Part shown: positions 1 through 6,400 of the stretch, piece after piece | Numbering within the stretch: the stretch's first letter is position 1 | How the letters are laid out: each line of letters begins with the position of its first letter | Assembly (NCBI GenBank): GCA_002304785.1 | Contig: DBMG01000192.1 | Span: 4,399-20,745 of the forward strand | Direction: 5' to 3' | DNA: 16,347 nucleotides | Source: Candidatus Accumulibacter sp. UBA704 | GTDB lineage: Bacteria; Pseudomonadota; Gammaproteobacteria; Burkholderiales; Rhodocyclaceae | Notes under the pieces: generated by a model | What the model saw: only the letters and a program-made list of their open reading frames with translations | What the model was told of the DNA's origin: nothing | The model's database searches: none | Position numbers and translations under genes: made by a program

Positions 1-22
1 GAAACGTTTCGCGAAACGTTTC
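1..22. promoter_or_regulatory. LacI-family operator, double palindrome
   Basis: The window opens with GAAACGTTTC twice, separated by GC. Each 10-mer is a perfect palindrome, and the 22 bases together form a larger perfect palindrome. The AAACGTTT core with central CG is the typical half-site pair of LacI-family regulators (compare PurR and CcpA sites). It ends 18 bases before the start codon of the LacI-type gene at 41, so autoregulation of this operon is the simple inference. Any promoter elements further upstream lie outside the window. Confidence 0.75.
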
Positions 23-40
23 GGAAGTGGAACCCAACTC

Positions 41-1063
41 ATGGCATCAACGATTAAGGACATTGCGCGAAGGCTGAACATCTCAGTCAGCACCGTAAGC
101 TATGCGCTCAACGGTGGCCCGCGGTCCGTGCCTGAAGAGGTCCGCGACAAAGTTCTCACAGTCGCCCGTGAACTGGATTACAGGCCAAACAGAGTCGCCC
201 GTTCACTCATCACCCGGCGCAGTCATGTGCTCGGAATCATCCCTCACCGGTCCAGCCGCGACCTCATCCTCGGCCCATTCATGCAGCACGTATTGAACGG
301 CATCTTGAATGAGGCGGAGTTGATGATGCAGCACGTCCTCATCTTCACGCGCTGCGACGAGAAAGACACTGCCGGCACGATGGACCAATTCTTGGGCGGA
401 CACGTCGACGGCCTTGTCTTCATCTCATCTGACGGCCTAGAGCCCGTCCTAGAGGAGCTGAGGCATAGGAACTTTCCTCACGTGGCCCTTTCTGCAAGGC
501 GTGGCGCAAGCCCAACGGTCACCGTTGATAACGTGAACGGCGTGGAGCGAGCGATGGCCCATCTCTATGGTCTAGGCCACAGGAAGATAGGCCACCTTCG
601 AGGAATTCCGACACACTATGACGGCTGGGAGAGGCACGAAGCCTATTCTGACTTTATGCGTCGACACGGGCTCCCGATCAACCCCTCCTGGATCGTTGAT
701 GGCAGATTCACCCCGTTCGACGGTCGATGTGCAGCACTCAAGATTTTGGACCGACCCGATCGGCCGACCGCGGTGTTCGCCGCGAACGACGAAATGGCAT
801 TGGGGTTGCTTGAAGCCGCTCGCGAACTCGGCATAAGCGTGCCATCCCAACTCAGCGTTGTGGGCTTCGACGATTCACCCCATGCGGCGCTCTGTTATCC
901 GCGCCTAACGACTGTACGCCAACCGCTCAACGATATCGGCGCAGCGGCAGCGCGAATGCTCCTCGACATTATCGAAGAGCGTGACCCCGTTACATCACTA
1001 CGATTTGGAACTGAACTAGTAATCCGAGATACAACTGCCCGTCCAACGGAGGACCAATCATGA
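41..1063 (+). CDS. LacI-family transcriptional regulator
   Basis: A 340-residue protein of normal LacI/GalR length. Residues 4-23 (TIKDIARRLNISVSTVSYAL) form the N-terminal helix-turn-helix, followed by the hinge helix region YRPNRVARSL near residues 47-56. The rest is a periplasmic-binding-protein-like effector domain, with FAANDEMALGLLEAARELG and VVGFDDSP as family hallmarks near its C-terminal end. The sugar or other ligand cannot be read from sequence. The start is set by the first Met directly before the helix-turn-helix; upstream GGAAGTGGAA is only a modest ribosome-binding site. A perfect LacI-type operator lies 18 bases upstream. The stop overlaps the pseudopilin start (ATGA), so the two are translationally coupled. 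Codon use (AGG, AGA, CTA, AAA are common) differs from the genes right of 2300. Origin in Armatimonadota or a similar phylum is inferred from the operon partners. Confidence 0.9.
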   Translation: MASTIKDIARRLNISVSTVSYALNGGPRSVPEEVRDKVLTVARELDYRPNRVARSLITRRSHVLGIIPHRSSRDLILGPFMQHVLNGILNEAELMMQHVLIFTRCDEKDTAGTMDQFLGGHVDGLVFISSDGLEPVLEELRHRNFPHVALSARRGASPTVTVDNVNGVERAMAHLYGLGHRKIGHLRGIPTHYDGWERHEAYSDFMRRHGLPINPSWIVDGRFTPFDGRCAALKILDRPDRPTAVFAANDEMALGLLEAARELGISVPSQLSVVGFDDSPHAALCYPRLTTVRQPLNDIGAAAARMLLDIIEERDPVTSLRFGTELVIRDTTARPTEDQS

Positions 1064-1941
1064 GACCACTCAATCGTGCGTTTACTTTAATCGAACTCCT
1101 GGTCGTGATTGCCATCATCGCAATCCTCGCGGCCATTTTGTTCCCTGTCTTCGCTCAAGCGAAAGCGGCTGCCAAGCATGCAGTCACTCTGTCCAACTGT
1201 AAACAGGTCGCACTGGGCATCAAGCTCTACATCGGCGACTACGACGACATGTACCCGCTGCGTGGCACCACCAATGGCGACGGCAATAGCTGGGCCACAG
1301 GAGCCTGCAATGCGGATGCCTGGGGTTGCCCGTCTTGGGACAAGCTCATCTATCCCTACTCCAAGAACTACGAATTGATGAAATCGGGCATCGACCGCAC
1401 ACCGGTCAAGCCAAGCAACATCGGTGACATCAAGCGCAGTTTCTCGGCGGCAAAATATGTGTTCCGATCTGTCGGTGGCATACCGCCGTGGTGGGGCGGC
1501 GCTCCGAGCGGCGTAAACAAGCCGACGTTCTCCGAGAGCTCAGTTCCCAGCCCGTCAGGAACAATCCTCTTTACCGAGCACCGCAACTGGCTTGGAACGT
1601 TCAGCGGCGACTGGTGGATCTGGTCCACCTTCTGGGAGATGTGGGTCTGGGGCGAGCAGGCCAAGAACACGCTTGACGGCACTGTCGTCATGTCGATCGA
1701 CCCTGCATTCCCGCACGACGGCACAAGCTTCTACGCCGGCGTCGACTATTCGAATGCCAACAAGGCAGCATTCGTTTTCGCCGATGGCAGCGTGAAGACC
1801 CACACCAAGGGCTATATCTTCCCGGGTCACGAGCGCAGGCTAAGCGTCGCTCACCCCGTGGACAATACGATCCCGGGTGTGTGCATCGACTCTGACGGCT
1901 TCACTGCGGACACAAGCAAAGACTGCAAACTTCCTGAGTAA
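1060..1941 (+). CDS. DUF1559-like pseudopilin (prepilin-type N-terminal domain)
   Basis: A 293-residue protein starting with a class III prepilin signal: MRPLNRA, then FTLIELLVVIAIIAILAAIL. Cleavage by a PilD-type peptidase would fall between Ala7 and Phe8; Glu at mature position 5 is present. The hydrophobic helix is followed by FPVFAQAKAAAK and a CKQVALGIKLYIGDYDDMYP segment, typical of the large DUF1559/H-X9-DG families of Armatimonadota and Planctomycetes. Near residues 234-243 it carries FVFADG, but the His nine residues before the DG is an Asn. The globular part is rich in Trp and Gly and has Cys pairs near the middle and the C-terminus. About 50 residues follow the DG motif. The start overlaps the regulator stop (ATGA). 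Its role is unknown: surface pseudopilins of this kind are often adjacent to regulators or carbohydrate genes, but no substrate can be inferred here. Confidence 0.85.
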   Translation: MRPLNRAFTLIELLVVIAIIAILAAILFPVFAQAKAAAKHAVTLSNCKQVALGIKLYIGDYDDMYPLRGTTNGDGNSWATGACNADAWGCPSWDKLIYPYSKNYELMKSGIDRTPVKPSNIGDIKRSFSAAKYVFRSVGGIPPWWGGAPSGVNKPTFSESSVPSPSGTILFTEHRNWLGTFSGDWWIWSTFWEMWVWGEQAKNTLDGTVVMSIDPAFPHDGTSFYAGVDYSNANKAAFVFADGSVKTHTKGYIFPGHERRLSVAHPVDNTIPGVCIDSDGFTADTSKDCKLPE

Positions 1942-1951
1942 GCGGGATTCT

Positions 1952-1977
1952 GCCCGGGTAGTTCTGGCTGCCCGGGC
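1952..1977 (+). other. intergenic hairpin without U-tract
   Basis: GCCCGGG at 1952-1958 can pair with CCCGGGC at 1971-1977 across a 12-base loop, in the 55-base gap between the pseudopilin and small-protein genes. No T-run follows, so it is not a standard intrinsic terminator. It could stabilise the mRNA end or lower expression of the next gene. The function is inferred only from position. Confidence 0.4.
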
Positions 1978-1996
1978 GTTCCCAAGAACCTGAATC

Positions 1997-2215
1997 ATGA
2001 AAAAGCAACTGCCCATGCCACTCGTCATCGGCATCATCGCTGTCGTGGTGGTGCTAGGCGGATTCTTCATCTTTAAGGCGGTTCAGGGACCTGGTGACTT
2101 ACCTGCCCCAAAAATCAAAATCGCCGACAAACCAGTTCCGGACTATGTGAAAGGCATGTCTCCGGAAATGCAAAAGATGGTCGAGGAACAGACAAAGAAA
2201 TACGGAACCAAGTAG
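1997..2215 (+). CDS. small single-pass membrane protein
   Basis: A 72-residue protein with MKKQLPMP followed by one strongly hydrophobic helix at about residues 9-29 (LVIGIIAVVVVLGGFFIFKAV). The charged, proline-containing tail ends in PDYVKGMSPEMQKMVEEQTKKYGTK. Short proteins of this style (KQLPMP, hydrophobic helix, MSPEMQK-like tail) resemble ones I associate with Armatimonadota next to DUF1559 genes; that is recollection, not a search. It would sit in the inner membrane with the tail on one side. It follows the pseudopilin gene after 55 bases and precedes a terminator, so it is most likely the last gene of the operon. No clear Shine-Dalgarno precedes the ATG. Function unknown. Confidence 0.75.
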   Translation: MKKQLPMPLVIGIIAVVVVLGGFFIFKAVQGPGDLPAPKIKIADKPVPDYVKGMSPEMQKMVEEQTKKYGTK

Positions 2216-2226
2216 CTCTATGAGGT

Positions 2227-2256
2227 CGGCCTGGTTGTACTCCGGGCCGTCTTTTT
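2227..2256 (+). terminator. rho-independent terminator of the LacI/pseudopilin operon
   Basis: CGGCCTGG (2227-2234) pairs with CCGGGCCG (2242-2249) over a 7-base loop, including one G-U pair, and is followed by TCTTTTT. It lies 11 bases after the stop codon of the small membrane protein and reads on the plus strand. Confidence 0.8.
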
Positions 2257-2270
2257 GCACCGGATCAGAA

Positions 2271-2298
2271 CAAGCGCCTCCTTAAAAGGGGGCGCTTG
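2271..2298. terminator. hairpin between converging operons, possible bidirectional terminator
   Basis: CAAGCGCCTCC (2271-2281) pairs with GGGGGCGCTTG (2288-2298) around loop TTAAAA, giving an 11-pair stem with one G-T mismatch pair. It sits 26 bases beyond the stop of the ABC ATPase gene, which arrives from the right. Neither flank has a strong T-run: CTATTTAT follows on the plus side and TTCTGATCC on the minus side. The terminator call therefore rests mainly on stem strength and position. Confidence 0.5.
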
Positions 2299-2324
2299 CT
2301 ATTTATCGGTTCGCCTACCGGATC

Positions 2325-3068
2325 TCAAACGTGCGTGACCATTTCATCGCCGGCAGGCATCTTGGCAAGGATCTGCCGCGCGTCAGCCGGGGACGCTACC
2401 TTCTCATCGGAGATGATATGTCCGTCGCGGAAACGGATGATCCGTTTGCAGTGCTCGGCAATATCCTGTTCGTGAGTCACAAGGATGACCGTTTTGCCGG
2501 CGCTGTTGAGGTCCTGGAACAGGGCCATGATCTCCTCCGCAGTGCGAGAGTCGAGGTTGCCGGTCGGCTCATCGCCGAGGATGATCACGGGGTCGTTGAC
2601 GATGGCCCGGGCAACGGCGACGCGTTGCTGCTGGCCGCCGGAGAGTTGATCGGGGAAGGCGTCGAACTTTTCGGCGAGGCCGACACGTTCCAGCATGCGC
2701 CGGGCGATGTCCTCGGTTTCGCTCTTGGCCGTGCCTTTGACCACCTGCGGCGCGAGCATCACGTTCTGGCCGGCGGAGAGGTGCGGGAACAGGTTGAACT
2801 GCTGGAAGACCATGCCGACCTTGAGGCGCAGCGCGCGCAAGGACGCCGCGTCGGCGCAGTCGACTTCCAGCTTCGCGCCGTCGACTTCGATGATTCCGTC
2901 GTCGATGCTCTCGAGGCCGTTAAGCGTGCGCAGCAGCGTGCTCTTGCCCGAGCCGCTGCGGCCGACGATGGTGACGACTTCGCCTTCCTCGACGTCGAGC
3001 TTTATGCCGCGCAGGACGTGATTCTTGCCGAAGAACTTGTGCAGGCGATTGGTACTAACGAGCGGCAT
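2325..3068 (-). CDS. polar amino-acid ABC transporter, ATPase subunit
   Basis: A 247-residue ABC ATPase that powers the importer encoded just upstream on the minus strand. Visible motifs are Walker A GRSGSGKS (36-43), Q-loop Gln near 89 in FQQFNLFPHLS, signature LSGGQ (142-146), Walker B VIILGDE with the catalytic Glu at 167, and the H-loop His at 199. The first half (LRTLNGLE, MVFQQFNLFPHL) looks like GlnQ/HisP-type amino-acid ATPases. After Walker B it reads EPTGNLDSRTAEEI, the form usual in LolD/MacB-type ATPases, instead of EPTSALDPE. The start is supported by AAGGAAA upstream, and the gene overlaps the permease gene end by 14 bases. It is the last gene of the transporter operon. The substrate is probably a polar amino acid; which one cannot be told. 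Confidence 0.9.
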   Translation of the reverse strand: MPLVSTNRLHKFFGKNHVLRGIKLDVEEGEVVTIVGRSGSGKSTLLRTLNGLESIDDGIIEVDGAKLEVDCADAASLRALRLKVGMVFQQFNLFPHLSAGQNVMLAPQVVKGTAKSETEDIARRMLERVGLAEKFDAFPDQLSGGQQQRVAVARAIVNDPVIILGDEPTGNLDSRTAEEIMALFQDLNSAGKTVILVTHEQDIAEHCKRIIRFRDGHIISDEKVASPADARQILAKMPAGDEMVTHV

Positions 3069-3705
3069 GGAGTTTCCTTTCCAGTGATTGAGCGTAGTGC
3101 GACAGCGGGTAGCACAGGATGAAGTAGCCGAGCGCCACCAAGCTATAGACGAGGAAGGGTTGATACGTCGCGTTGGCGATCATCGAGCCGGTTTTGGTCA
3201 GTTCGGCGAAACCGATGATCGAGGTGACGGCAGTGCCCTTGACGACCTGGACGGCGAAGCCGACGGTCGGTGCGATGGACAGGCGCATGGCCTGCGGCAG
3301 GATCACGTGGCGCATCTGTTCCCAGTAGGTCATCGCCAGGCAGGAAGAGGCTTCCCACTGGCCGCGCGGCACCGCCTCGACGCAGCCGCGCCAGATTTCG
3401 GCGAGGAAGGCGCTGGTAAATAGCGTGAGCCCCAATCCGGCGGCCAGCCAGGCCGGGACATCCAGCCCGAACAGCGATAAGCCGAAGAACAAGGTGAATA
3501 GCTGCAGCAGCAGCGGGGTGCCCTGGAACAGTTCGATATGCATCTGCGCCAGCGCACGCGGCGCGCGCCACTTGCCGATGCGCGCCAAGAGCACGAGCAT
3601 CCCGGTGGCGCCGCCGAGCACGAAGGCCACGAGCGAAAGCAGCAGGGTGAGCGCGCCGCCGATCAGCAGGTTGCGCACGATGTCCCACAACGAAAACGAC
3701 ATCAT
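3055..3705 (-). CDS. amino-acid ABC transporter permease (second)
   Basis: A 216-residue His/Glu/Gln/Arg-type inner-membrane permease. It begins MMSFSLWDIVRNLLIGGALTLLL, has about five hydrophobic segments, and carries the cytoplasmic coupling (EAA-type) loop GQWEASSCLAMTYWEQMRHVILPQA in its second half, where the ATPase docks. The reading frame stays open far upstream, but that part is an out-of-frame reading of the other permease; the true start is ATGATG at 3705, whose first codons overlap the upstream gene's stop (ATGA) and which has GGAGG at a normal distance. The two permeases probably form a heterodimer. It overlaps the ATPase gene by 14 bases at its 3' end, so the three genes are tightly coupled. 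Confidence 0.9.
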   Translation of the reverse strand: MMSFSLWDIVRNLLIGGALTLLLSLVAFVLGGATGMLVLLARIGKWRAPRALAQMHIELFQGTPLLLQLFTLFFGLSLFGLDVPAWLAAGLGLTLFTSAFLAEIWRGCVEAVPRGQWEASSCLAMTYWEQMRHVILPQAMRLSIAPTVGFAVQVVKGTAVTSIIGFAELTKTGSMIANATYQPFLVYSLVALGYFILCYPLSHYAQSLERKLHAAR

Positions 3706-4373
3706 CGTGATGGCCTCCGCACGATCAGGTAACGGCCGATGAGGTGCATCGTCTGGCGGATGAGCAGTGCCAGCGCGAAGTACATGCCGGTGGTCAGAAA
3801 ATAGGTCTCGAAGGCGCGGAAGTTGCGCGACTGGATGAAGTTGGCGACGAAGGTCAGTTCCTCGGTCGAGATCTGCGAACACACGGACGAACCGAGCATG
3901 GTGATGACGACCTGGCTGGACAGCGCTGGCCAGACCTTGCGCAATGCCGGGCGCAGCATGACGTGCAGGAAGATCTGCCAGCGCGTGAACGCCAGCGAAT
4001 CGGCCGCTTCGAGCTGCCCGCGCGGCGTGGCTTGCAGTCCGGCACGGATGATCTCGGTGCTGTACGCGCCGAGATTGAGCACCATGGCCAGGATCGCCGC
4101 CTGCCATGCCTCCAGCTTGATGCCGAGCGAGGGCAGGCCGAAGAAGATCAGGAACAGCTGCACCAGGAACGGCGTGTTGCGGAACAACTCGACGTAGTAG
4201 CGGTACAACTCGCCGAACGGGCGCACGTTCCACAGGCGGCTGATCGCGCCGCCGATCCCGATCCCGATGCCGAGCGTGCCGCCGACGACGGTCAGGCCGA
4301 CCGTGTACGCGACACCCTGGGCGAGCATGCCGGCGTAGTCGGGGATGAAGGTGAAGTCGAATTGGTAGGCCAT
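3702..4373 (-). CDS. amino-acid ABC transporter permease (first)
   Basis: A 223-residue permease of the same family, starting MAYQFDFTFIPDYAGMLAQGVAYTVGLTVVGG. Hydrophobic helices alternate with short loops. The pattern FRNTPFLVQLFLIFFGLP near the middle and the coupling loop GQLEAADSLAFTRWQIFLHVMLRPALRK are hallmarks of polar amino-acid permeases. It ends in the ATGA overlap that starts the second permease. Its start is 228 bases downstream of the binding-protein stop; that gap contains a REP-like inverted repeat. The ribosome-binding site in front of the ATG is weak by eye. It is expected to work with the neighbouring permease, ATPase and periplasmic binding protein. Confidence 0.9.
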   Translation of the reverse strand: MAYQFDFTFIPDYAGMLAQGVAYTVGLTVVGGTLGIGIGIGGAISRLWNVRPFGELYRYYVELFRNTPFLVQLFLIFFGLPSLGIKLEAWQAAILAMVLNLGAYSTEIIRAGLQATPRGQLEAADSLAFTRWQIFLHVMLRPALRKVWPALSSQVVITMLGSSVCSQISTEELTFVANFIQSRNFRAFETYFLTTGMYFALALLIRQTMHLIGRYLIVRRPSR

Positions 4374-4458
4374 GGTGGTTTGCGGGGAAAGGTGCGTCGC
4401 TGAAGTGATTCAAGGCCTCCCGGCCCGCTGCCAGGTTACTGTCTGCACATTACTTGTT

Positions 4459-4530
4459 CGTCATTCCGGCGAAAGCCGGAATCCAGGCTTTCGGAGCGCC
4501 AACTGGATCCCGGCCTGCGCCGGGATGACG
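4459..4530. repeat. REP-like inverted repeat element
   Basis: Two 28-base arms, 4459-4486 and 4503-4530, are inverted copies differing at four positions by my alignment. Each arm is itself a small hairpin: CCGG-CGAAAG-CCGG and CCGG-CCTGCG-CCGG. The outer ends are CGTCAT...ATCCAG and CTGGAT...ATGACG, a motif of the dispersed CGTCATTCC(C/G)GCG-type palindromes seen in many proteobacterial genomes. It lies between the binding-protein and permease genes. Copy number elsewhere in the genome cannot be seen here. Confidence 0.75.
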
Positions 4531-4601
4531 GTGTGTGCATAGCGTTGCCTGACAACGGGAGGTCGGGATGGGTTAAACGGCGATTCCGCCCGCTATCTCT
4601 C

Positions 4602-5393
4602 TTACAAATCCCCCGGCAACGCCGCATGCAGCCAGCGCTGCGAGATCTCGTTCAGCGCGCCGCTCTTCTTGGCCTTGGCGATGATCTCGTTGACCTTGGC
4701 CTGCAGCGCGGTTTCGCCCTTGGCCAGCCCGACGAAGCAGGGCGAGTTCTTGATCAGGAACTTGGTGCTCAGGCGGCGCAGCTTGCTGCGCTCGTTCACC
4801 GCGGCGGCAACGACGTTGCCGGTGGCGATCAGTTGGGTCTGGCCCGAAAGGTAGGCGGTGATCGTCGCATTGTTGTCCTCGAAGCGCTTGATGTCGGCGC
4901 CGGCAGGAGCGATCTTGGAGAGTTCCAGATCCTCGATCGAACCGCGCGTGACCGAGATGGTCTTTCCGGCCAGTTCCTCGACCTTGGCCGCCTTGACGTC
5001 TTCCGGTCCGAACACGCCGTTGAAGAACGGCGCGTAGGCGGCGGAGAAGTCGATGACCTTCTCGCGCTCGGCATTCTTGCCCATGCTGGAAATCACCAGA
5101 TCGACCTTGCCCGTGGTCAGGAACGGCACGCGGTTGGCGCTGGACACCGGGACGAGTTCAACCTTGGCACCCAACTCCTTGCCGATCAGGTTGGCGACGT
5201 CGATGTCGTAGCCGCTCGGTTTCATGTCCGCGCCGACGCTGCCGAAGGGCGGGAAGTCCTGTGGCACGGCGATCTTGATCGTACCGGTCTTGGCGATGTT
5301 GCCTAGGACGTCGGCCTTGACGACAGGCGCGAGCGATCCGAGGGCGACGGCGCCAACCAGCGCCAGGGTGCGGAAGAGACGTTTGCTGCTCAT
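4602..5393 (-). CDS. periplasmic amino-acid-binding protein of the ABC importer
   Basis: A 263-residue solute-binding protein of the SBP_bac_3 family. MSSKRLFRTLALVGAVALGS and the following APVVKA form a Sec signal peptide, with cleavage likely after Ala27. The mature part starts DVLGNIAKTGTIKIAVPQDFPPFG, the usual first strand of these proteins. Arg88 (NRVPFLTTGKVDL) and Asp115 (EREKVIDFS) fit the conserved ligand-contact positions for the amino-acid carboxylate and amine. An ATG eight codons earlier is in frame, but the chosen start has AGGAGA at a good distance and gives a clean signal peptide. The gene lies 48 bases after the GntR gene and before two permeases and an ATPase. The exact ligand is unknown. 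Confidence 0.9.
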   Translation of the reverse strand: MSSKRLFRTLALVGAVALGSLAPVVKADVLGNIAKTGTIKIAVPQDFPPFGSVGADMKPSGYDIDVANLIGKELGAKVELVPVSSANRVPFLTTGKVDLVISSMGKNAEREKVIDFSAAYAPFFNGVFGPEDVKAAKVEELAGKTISVTRGSIEDLELSKIAPAGADIKRFEDNNATITAYLSGQTQLIATGNVVAAAVNERSKLRRLSTKFLIKNSPCFVGLAKGETALQAKVNEIIAKAKKSGALNEISQRWLHAALPGDL

Positions 5394-5441
5394 GGTGCTT
5401 CTCCTATGGTGTTGCAAGAGGTGGGTGCTGCGGGTGTTGCG

Positions 5442-6116
5442 TTAAGGCTGGAAAAAACGAATCCCGACGCGCGCGGCGGCGCGCAGCAGGTGGGTCTGCA
5501 TGGCCTGCCGCGCGGCGGCTGGGTCGTGGCTGGCGATGGCGTCGATCACGGCCAGATGTTCGTCGGCCGTTTCCCAGATGCCTTTTGGATTGGCGAACGG
5601 GAGTTGCAGGCTGTAGGCGACCTGCGTCTCGTATTGCTTGAGCACCGAGGCGAAGGCCTCGTTGCCGGACAGGCGGGCGATGGCGTGGTGGAACTCCATG
5701 TCGCACTGGGCGGCCTCGACGAGATCGAATCGGTGCAGGGCGGCTTCAAGCCGCGCCTGGATCGCGCGCAATCCCTCGGCGCCGGATTTCGGATCGGCGG
5801 CGACCAGGCTCGCGGCGGCCGGTTCGAGCACGAAGCGGAACTGGAAGATGGCCTCGGGGCGCATCCCTGCCGGGTTGGCCGGATAGTCACCGGCGTCGCG
5901 CCCCGTGCCGGCGGTGACGAATACCCCCTTGCCGGCGTGGGAACGCACCAGGCCCAGCGCTTCGAGCATCGAGATCGCCTCGCGCAGGCAGGTGCGGCTG
6001 ATGCCCAGGGACTCGGCCAGATCGCGCTGCGAAGGCAGCGTTTCTCCGACGGCGTAGGTGCCGTTGGCGATCAGGCGTTGCAGGTTCTGGGCGGCGACGT
6101 TCGACAGGCTGGGCAT
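5442..6116 (-). CDS. GntR-family regulator, FadR/FCD subfamily
   Basis: A 224-residue regulator. Residues about 8-68 form the GntR winged helix: GETLPSQRDLAESLGISRTCLREAISMLEALGLV, then GKGVFV. The C-terminal FCD domain is all-helical and carries the likely metal/ligand ligands Asp139, His143, His187 and His209 (DMEFHHAIARLSGN and DEHLAV regions). The subfamily usually senses carboxylates or amino-acid-derived acids. It reads on the minus strand directly into the amino-acid importer operon (48-base gap), so control of that importer and of itself is the natural inference. A perfect 15-base palindrome is 22 bases before its start, next to AAAGGAAA. The ligand is unknown. Confidence 0.88.
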   Translation of the reverse strand: MPSLSNVAAQNLQRLIANGTYAVGETLPSQRDLAESLGISRTCLREAISMLEALGLVRSHAGKGVFVTAGTGRDAGDYPANPAGMRPEAIFQFRFVLEPAAASLVAADPKSGAEGLRAIQARLEAALHRFDLVEAAQCDMEFHHAIARLSGNEAFASVLKQYETQVAYSLQLPFANPKGIWETADEHLAVIDAIASHDPAAARQAMQTHLLRAAARVGIRFFQP

Positions 6117-6135
6117 GCTTTTCCTTTGGCTGGAC

Positions 6136-6163
6136 TAACTGGTCGGACCAGTATGGCCAGTTA
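6136..6163. promoter_or_regulatory. GntR/FadR-type operator with three half-sites
   Basis: ACTGGTC-G-GACCAGT (6138-6152) is a perfect palindrome of the TGGTNNNACCA type bound by FadR-subfamily regulators such as PdhR. A further half-site, CCAGTTA (6157-6163), pairs with TAACTGG (6136-6142), giving an overlapping second palindrome with a wider spacer. It lies 20-47 bases upstream of the GntR start codon. Autoregulation is inferred. Confidence 0.65.
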
Positions 6164-6208
6164 AAAGCAATCGGTGTGCCATGTGTCGCGTGGTGTGGTG
6201 TTGTCTCG

Positions 6209-6235
6209 ATAAGTGTCTGGTTTTAGACGACTTAT
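6209..6235. repeat. inverted repeat upstream of the GntR gene
   Basis: ATAAGTGTCT (6209-6218) faces AGAC-G-ACTTAT (6225-6235) across GGTTTT, a ten-pair inverted repeat with one extra G. It lies about 93 bases before the GntR start codon, in the gap between the urtA-type gene and the regulator. It may be a second regulator site or an RNA hairpin; nothing else in the 6164-6347 stretch looked like a gene. Confidence 0.35.
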
Positions 6236-6347
6236 GTCTTTGTGTTTTGCTGTCAGGCCAAGCTCATTGATGGTTGGAATCGCACCAATGTCGTACACGC
6301 AGCACCACAAGCAGGCAATTTCGGGGTCGCGTTTGCGGGGCCGAGAA

Positions 6348-6374
6348 CGAAAAACGGGGGCCGAAGCCCCCGTT
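6348..6374 (-). terminator. rho-independent terminator after the UrtA-type gene
   Basis: On the minus strand AACGGGGGC, a short CTTCGG-type loop and GCCCCCGTT are followed by TTTTCG. The stem spans 6353-6374 and the T-run is at 6348-6354 on the other strand. It is 26 bases beyond the stop of the UrtA-type gene and marks it as monocistronic at its 3' end. Confidence 0.85.
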
Positions 6375-6400
6375 GATGAGTTTCCTGATTCGCCGGGAAA

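Noticed and set aside
3706..4413. Long N-terminal extension of the second permease frame
   Set aside because: This part is the out-of-frame reading of the first permease (Arg/His/Pro-rich). The ATGA overlap at 3702-3705 and GGAGG support the short start.
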